Shown here piece by piece: positions 41,412-45,529 of a stretch of 45,529 nt of DNA. The position numbers and the translations under genes are program-made. Every line of letters begins with the position of its first letter. The stretch's first letter is position 1. The notes below the pieces were generated by a model. The model made no database searches. It saw only the letters and a list, made by a program, of their open reading frames with translations, and had not been told where the DNA came from. The stretch is from NCBI RefSeq assembly GCF_000690905.1, contig NZ_JMCL01000096.1:1-45529 (forward strand), in the 5' to 3' direction. Source of the DNA: Pseudomonas sp. Ant30-3. Its GTDB lineage: Bacteria; Pseudomonadota; Gammaproteobacteria; Pseudomonadales; Pseudomonadaceae.

Positions 41412-42926
41412 ATGCTCGAACAGTACGTCAAAAAGATCCTCACATCGCGCGTTTATGACGTTGCCGTAGAAACCCCGTTGCAGACTGCTCGCCAGCTCTC
41501 CGAGCGGCTGGGCAACAGCATTTGGCTCAAGCGCGAAGACTTGCAGCCGGTGTTCTCCTTCAAGATTCGCGGAGCTTACAACAAGCTCACTCAGTTGAGC
41601 GACGAAGAGCGTGCCCGTGGCGTTGTCACCGCTTCTGCAGGCAATCACGCGCAGGGCCTCGCGCTGGCAGCGAAAGTGTTGGGCGTGAAAGCAACCATCG
41701 TCATGCCCAAGACCACCCCGGAAATCAAAGTTGAAGGCGTGCGCTCACGCGGCGGCAAAGTGGTTCTGCACGGGGATTCGTTCCCGGAAGCGCTGGCCTA
41801 TTCGCTGAAACTGGTCGATGAAAAAGGCTACGTCTACATTCACCCCTACGACGATCCCCACACCATTGCCGGGCAGGGCACGGTGGCGATGGAGATTCTG
41901 CGTCAGCACCCGGGGCGCCTGGATGCGATCTTCGTTCCGGTGGGCGGCGGCGGGCTGATCGCGGGTATCGCGGCGTACGTGAAATACCTGCGCCCCGAGA
42001 TCAAGATCATCGGCGTCGAACCGGACGATTCCAACTGCCTGCAGATGGCCATGGCGGCCGGCGAGCGTGTGGTGTTGCCCACTGTGGGCATCTTCGCCGA
42101 CGGCGTTGCGGTGGCGCAGATTGGTCAATATACGTTTGAGATCTGTAAAGATCATGTCGATGAAGTGATCACCGTCAGCACCGACGAAATCTGTGCGGCC
42201 ATCAAGGATATCTACGACGATACCCGTTCGATCACCGAACCTGCGGGCGCGCTCGGCGTCGCGGGTATCAAGAAATACGTCGAGCAGCACGGGATCACCG
42301 GCCACACTTTCGTCGCGATCGATTCCGGTGCCAACGTCAACTTCGACCGCCTGCGCCATGTCGCTGAGCGCGCCGAACTGGGCGAGGGTCGCGAAGCCAT
42401 TATCGCTGTGACCATCCCGGAAAAACCGGGCAGCTTCAAGGCGTTCTGTGAAGCCATCGGCAAACGCCAGATCACTGAATTCAACTACCGCTACAACACC
42501 GGCAGCGAGGCGCACATCTTCGTCGGCGTGCAGACGCACCCGGACAACGACCCGCGCAGTGCATTGCTGGCCAGTCTCACCGAGCAGGGTTTTCCGGTGC
42601 TCGACCTGACCGACAACGAATTGGCCAAATTGCACATTCGCCACATGGTCGGCGGGCGTGCGGCGCACGTTGTCGATGAGGTGGTGCTGCGTTTCGAATT
42701 CCCGGAGCGTCCGGGCGCGTTGTTCAATTTCCTCAACAAACTTGGCGGGCGCTGGAATATTTCGATGTTCCATTACCGCAATCACGGCGCGGCGGACGGT
42801 CGCGTGGTGGCTGGGTTGCAGGTGCCTCACGACGAGCGTCATATGGTTCCTGCAGCACTTGAGGAAATCGGCTACCCGTTTTGGGATGAAAGCGACAACC
42901 CGGCGTATCAGCTGTTTCTCGGCTGA
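41412..42926 (+). CDS. ilvA: Threonine ammonia-lyase, biosynthetic
   Basis: A 504-residue PLP enzyme: threonine to 2-oxobutanoate, first step of isoleucine synthesis. The PLP lysine is Lys51 in SFKIRGAYNKL. The phosphate-binding glycine loop is VGGGGLIAGIAAY, with TASAGNHAQGLA before it. The C-terminal third (about 330-504) holds two ACT-like regulatory repeats (PEKPGSFKAFCEAIG and PERPGALFNFLNKLG), as in isoleucine-inhibited enzymes. It starts at ATG 41412 (MLEQYVKKILTSRVYDVA). Confidence 0.96.
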   Translation: MLEQYVKKILTSRVYDVAVETPLQTARQLSERLGNSIWLKREDLQPVFSFKIRGAYNKLTQLSDEERARGVVTASAGNHAQGLALAAKVLGVKATIVMPKTTPEIKVEGVRSRGGKVVLHGDSFPEALAYSLKLVDEKGYVYIHPYDDPHTIAGQGTVAMEILRQHPGRLDAIFVPVGGGGLIAGIAAYVKYLRPEIKIIGVEPDDSNCLQMAMAAGERVVLPTVGIFADGVAVAQIGQYTFEICKDHVDEVITVSTDEICAAIKDIYDDTRSITEPAGALGVAGIKKYVEQHGITGHTFVAIDSGANVNFDRLRHVAERAELGEGREAIIAVTIPEKPGSFKAFCEAIGKRQITEFNYRYNTGSEAHIFVGVQTHPDNDPRSALLASLTEQGFPVLDLTDNELAKLHIRHMVGGRAAHVVDEVVLRFEFPERPGALFNFLNKLGGRWNISMFHYRNHGAADGRVVAGLQVPHDERHMVPAALEEIGYPFWDESDNPAYQLFLG

Positions 42927-42965
42927 AAGGCTACGCTGATGGACAGCCCTTAAGGAAATCGCACA

Positions 42966-43391
42966 ATGGAAACGTTAACCGCCCTGAAAATGGCACACAC
43001 CGCGGCGACGGCAATCATGTTCGCCTGTGCGCTGGGGCTGGGTATATGGGTCTGGCAAACGCGGCGTAGTGGCGATGCGACTGCTGCGCAGCGCACGCTG
43101 CAGGGTCCACGGTTGTTCGCCTGGCTGTTCATGGGCATTGCCTTGCTGAGCATGCCGTTCACCGGTTGGTGGATGGTGCATTTGGTGGGCTGGCCATTGG
43201 GGCAGACGTGGTTGCTCGCTTCAAGCGTGCTCTACGCGGTGGCGGCGCTGGGCTGGTTCTGGCTGTTGGTGCGGCTGAACAAGTTGCGCAAGGCGACGGG
43301 AGGGAACGGCAAGTTCACCTTTGCCCTTGCACTGATCAGCTTCGTTTGTTTTGTCGCCATTGCCGGGTTGATGGGCGCAAAACCGGTTTAG
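42966..43391 (+). CDS. DUF2269-type integral membrane protein
   Basis: A 141-residue protein with four hydrophobic segments (about residues 8-28, 46-68, 75-100 and 115-137). The N-terminal LKMAHTAATAIMFACALGLG and the mid MPFTGWWMVH resemble DUF2269 membrane proteins. Function unknown. It follows ilvA by 39 bases on the same strand, and may be co-transcribed. A family B repeat follows. Confidence 0.8.
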   Translation: METLTALKMAHTAATAIMFACALGLGIWVWQTRRSGDATAAQRTLQGPRLFAWLFMGIALLSMPFTGWWMVHLVGWPLGQTWLLASSVLYAVAALGWFWLLVRLNKLRKATGGNGKFTFALALISFVCFVAIAGLMGAKPV

Positions 43392-43399
43392 CACAGACT

Positions 43400-43503
43400 C
43401 TGTAGCAGCTGCCGAGGTACGAGGCTGCGATGGGCTGCGAAGCGGCCCTTATGGGCGTTCCTGCGGACCGCAACGCAGCCTCGTACCTCGGCAGCTGCTA
43501 CAG
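43400..43503. repeat. Long inverted repeat (REP family B)
   Basis: CTGTAGCAGCTGCCGAGGTA at 43400 is mirrored by TACCTCGGCAGCTGCTACAG ending at 43503; the stem extends through ACGAGGCTGCG. It sits between convergent genes, six bases from the HAD gene's stop. Confidence 0.9.
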
Positions 43504-43509
43504 GTGATG

Positions 43510-44166
43510 TCAGTCGCGCAGAGTCATCACCGGCCAGCCACGCTTCTGTGCCTCAGCGCGCAGATTCGGATCCGGATCCACCACCACCGGATTCGCCACT
43601 TGTTCCAGCAACGGCAAATCGTTCATAGAGTCGCTGTAGAAATAACTGTCCTCCAGCGAATACCCGGTCTCCTCCAGCCAGCGATTCAGCCGGGTCACCT
43701 TGCCTTCACGGAAGCACGGAACGTCGGTGCTGCGCCCGGTATAACGGCCATCGACCATTTCGCATTCAGTGGCGATCAGGGTGTCGACGCCCAGGCGCAC
43801 CGCGATCGGCGCCGTCACAAAACGGTTGGTGGCAGTGATGATCACCAGTTTGTCGCCGGCGTCGCGGTGCTTGGCCAGCAGCTCCATGGCTTTTGGCAGG
43901 ACGATCGGCTCGATGCAGTCGCGCATGTAATCCAGGTGCCACTGCTCCAGCGTGGCCATCTCGGTGCGGCCGAGCACTTCCAGGCAAAAATTCAGATACG
44001 CGTCATTGTCCAGCTTGCCGGCCAGGTAATCCTGATAGAACTCATCGTTGCGTGCCTTGTAGGCCACGGCGTCGAGGAAGCCGCGCTCGCACAGGTAATC
44101 GCCCCAGGCGTGGTCACTGTCGCCGCCCAAAAGCGTGTTGTCCAAGTCGAATAAAGCCAGGCGCAT
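43510..44166 (-). CDS. HAD-IB family phosphatase, probable histidinol-phosphatase
   Basis: A 218-residue HAD hydrolase of the SerB-like IB class. Motif I FDLDNTLL (Asp7, Asp9), motif II IITATN, motif III Lys in FREGKV, and motif IV YFYSDSMNDLPLL are all visible. The position just before rppH-ptsP matches P. aeruginosa PA0335, which to my knowledge has been reported as the histidinol-phosphate phosphatase of histidine synthesis. That function is transferred here by orthology only. A phosphoserine phosphatase role is the main alternative. ATG at 44166, divergent from rppH. Confidence 0.85.
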   Translation of the reverse strand: MRLALFDLDNTLLGGDSDHAWGDYLCERGFLDAVAYKARNDEFYQDYLAGKLDNDAYLNFCLEVLGRTEMATLEQWHLDYMRDCIEPIVLPKAMELLAKHRDAGDKLVIITATNRFVTAPIAVRLGVDTLIATECEMVDGRYTGRSTDVPCFREGKVTRLNRWLEETGYSLEDSYFYSDSMNDLPLLEQVANPVVVDPDPNLRAEAQKRGWPVMTLRD

Positions 44167-44309
44167 TGCAGTTACTCGCTGAAAAGTCTGTAGAAAGGCG
44201 TCCAGAATACGGACTTTTCACAAGAGTGCACATAAGGTAGGCAGCCTCGTTGCTGCCTTCACAACCTTTGTGGAACAATGCGACGACATGCGTTTGCGAG
44301 GTTGTTGCC

Positions 44310-44789
44310 GTGATCGACCCCGATGGTTTCCGCCCCAATGTCGGGATCATTCTCACGAATGATGCCGGACAGGTGCTATGGGCTCGCCGTATCAATCAAG
44401 ATGCGTGGCAGTTTCCACAGGGAGGGATCAACCCCCAGGAGACGCCGGAAGACGCCTTGTACCGCGAGTTGAACGAAGAAGTCGGGCTGGAGCGCGAGGA
44501 TGTTGAAATACTCGCCTGCACCCGGGGCTGGTTGCGCTATCGTTTGCCGCAACGTCTGGTCCGCACCCACAGCCAACCGCTGTGCATTGGCCAGAAGCAG
44601 AAATGGTTTCTCCTGCGCCTGATCTCCAACGAGCAGCGGGTGCGGATGGATTTGACCGGTAAACCGGAATTCGATGGCTGGCGCTGGGTCAGTTATTGGT
44701 ATCCGTTGGGCCAGGTGGTGACATTCAAGCGCGAGGTTTATCGACGCGCTCTCAAAGAGCTTGCCCCGCGCCTTTTATCGCGCGACTGA
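44310..44789 (+). CDS. rppH: RNA pyrophosphohydrolase (Nudix)
   Basis: A 159-residue Nudix hydrolase that removes pyrophosphate from 5'-triphosphorylated RNA, starting mRNA decay. The Nudix box begins at GGINPQETPEDALYRELNEE (about residues 38-60, G-x5-E-x7-REL-x-EE). I use the GTG at 44310, which gives the family N terminus MIDPDGFRPNVGII and the usual 159 residues; GAGG lies nine bases upstream. The frame continues 20 codons further without support. ptsP starts 22 bases downstream, the usual arrangement in pseudomonads. Confidence 0.95.
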   Translation: MIDPDGFRPNVGIILTNDAGQVLWARRINQDAWQFPQGGINPQETPEDALYRELNEEVGLEREDVEILACTRGWLRYRLPQRLVRTHSQPLCIGQKQKWFLLRLISNEQRVRMDLTGKPEFDGWRWVSYWYPLGQVVTFKREVYRRALKELAPRLLSRD

Positions 44790-44811
44790 CGACGGAGTTC
44801 GACCCCGAGCC

Positions 44812-45529
44812 ATGCTCAATACGCTGCGCAAGATCGTCCAGGAAGTTAACTCCGCCAAGGATCTCAAGGCGGCGTTGGGCATTATTGTGCTGCGCGTCAA
44901 AGAGGCAATGGGCAGTCAGGTCTGCTCGGTCTACCTGCTCGATCCCGAGACCAATCGCTTCGTGCTGATGGCCACCGAGGGCCTGAACAAGCGCTCGATC
45001 GGCAAGGTCAGCATGGCGCCGAACGAAGGTCTGGTCGGTCTGGTCGGTACCCGTGAAGAACCCCTGAACCTGGAAAACGCAGCGGGTCACCCGCGCTATC
45101 GTTACTTCGCCGAGACCGGTGAGGAACGCTACGCGTCTTTCCTCGGGGCGCCGATCATTCACCACCGCCGCGTCGTCGGCGTGTTGGTCATTCAGCAAAA
45201 AGAACGCCGCCAGTTCGATGAAGGTGAAGAAGCCTTCCTCGTGACCATGAGCGCACAGCTCGCCGGCGTTATCGCCCACGCCGAGGCCACCGGTTCGATC
45301 CGCGGTCTGGGCCGTCAGGGCAAAGGCATTCAGGAAGCAAAGTTTGTCGGCGTACCGGGCTCGCCGGGTGCGGCGGTCGGTACTGCGGTGGTCATGTTGC
45401 CGCCGGCCGATCTGGACGTGGTACCGGACAAGACCATCACCGACATCACCGCCGAGCTGGGGCTGTTCAAGACTGCCATCGAAGGCGTGCGCGCCGACAT
45501 GCGCGCGTTGTCCGCCAAACTCGCGAATC
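44812..45529 (+). CDS. ptsP: Phosphoenolpyruvate-protein phosphotransferase of the nitrogen PTS (EI-Ntr), 5' part
   Basis: The first 239 codons; the gene runs off the window. An N-terminal GAF domain (about residues 1-160) has MLNTLRKIVQEVNSAKDL and EGLVGLVGTREEPLNL. A linker follows, then the start of the PEP-utilising N-terminal domain, FVGVPGSPGAAVGTAVV (from about 178). The full protein (about 759 residues in Pseudomonas) passes phosphate from PEP to NPr (PtsO) and then PtsN, in carbon/nitrogen and potassium regulation. The phosphorylated His lies outside the window. Confidence 0.95.
   Translation, partial: MLNTLRKIVQEVNSAKDLKAALGIIVLRVKEAMGSQVCSVYLLDPETNRFVLMATEGLNKRSIGKVSMAPNEGLVGLVGTREEPLNLENAAGHPRYRYFAETGEERYASFLGAPIIHHRRVVGVLVIQQKERRQFDEGEEAFLVTMSAQLAGVIAHAEATGSIRGLGRQGKGIQEAKFVGVPGSPGAAVGTAVVMLPPADLDVVPDKTITDITAELGLFKTAIEGVRADMRALSAKLAN

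Overview
The window looks like chromosome of a Pseudomonas species of the fluorescens group. Protein after protein matches what I know of Pseudomonas families (ArgA, SpuI/B/C/D/E/F/G/H, HacB, SerA, the D-2-hydroxyglutarate dehydrogenase next to SerA, RppH, PtsP). The DNA is GC-rich, and the gaps between genes carry the REP-type palindromes typical of this group. No rRNA, tRNA, insertion sequence, prophage or CRISPR array was seen.

Layout. (1) 1-4400: a CYTH/CHAD triphosphatase-like gene divergent from argE, then argA (arginine biosynthesis). (2) 5045-8166: two tandem OprD-family outer-membrane porins with almost identical signal peptides and related leaders, each closed by its own terminator. 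(3) 8482-13213: a complete ssuEADCBF sulfonate uptake and desulfonation operon, so the porins may be its outer-membrane step. (4) 13416-14054: a TetR-family regulator. (5) 14415-24810: a polyamine locus. It holds spuI/pauA1 (minus strand), divergent from a decayed spuA/pauD1 remnant, then spuB/pauA2, spuC and the spuDEFGH spermidine/putrescine ABC transporter. (6) 24941-26906: an HD-domain hydrolase and a divergent GlxA-type regulator, lying between the spu operon and hacB. (7) 27055-34483: the HacB-type acylase with a thioredoxin-like partner, an alpha/beta hydrolase, a DUF2059 protein, a 2OG-Fe(II) oxygenase, a DUF523 (TudS-like) protein, an unusually short solute-binding protein and a DUF4399 protein. 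(8) 34545-38075: serA divergent from D-2-hydroxyglutarate dehydrogenase, then an FAH-family hydrolase. (9) 38290-40254: two tandem SdiA-regulated/YjiK-type proteins. (10) 40364-45529: rpiA, ilvA, a DUF2269 membrane protein, a HAD phosphatase (probable histidinol-phosphatase), rppH and the 5' part of ptsP.

Most of the window is conserved housekeeping and transport. From memory, the spuI-to-ptsP part follows the order of P. aeruginosa PA0296-PA0337. I do not see a previously undescribed multi-gene system. The observations most worth a second look are the spuA/pauD1 pseudogene inside an otherwise intact polyamine operon, the twin porins with a shared leader hairpin and upstream block, the 14-bp tandem repeat across the ssuA stop codon, the truncated-looking but intact solute-binding protein, the HD/GlxA pair, and the REP elements. 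At least four REP sequence families occur, found in seven of the eight gaps between convergent genes.
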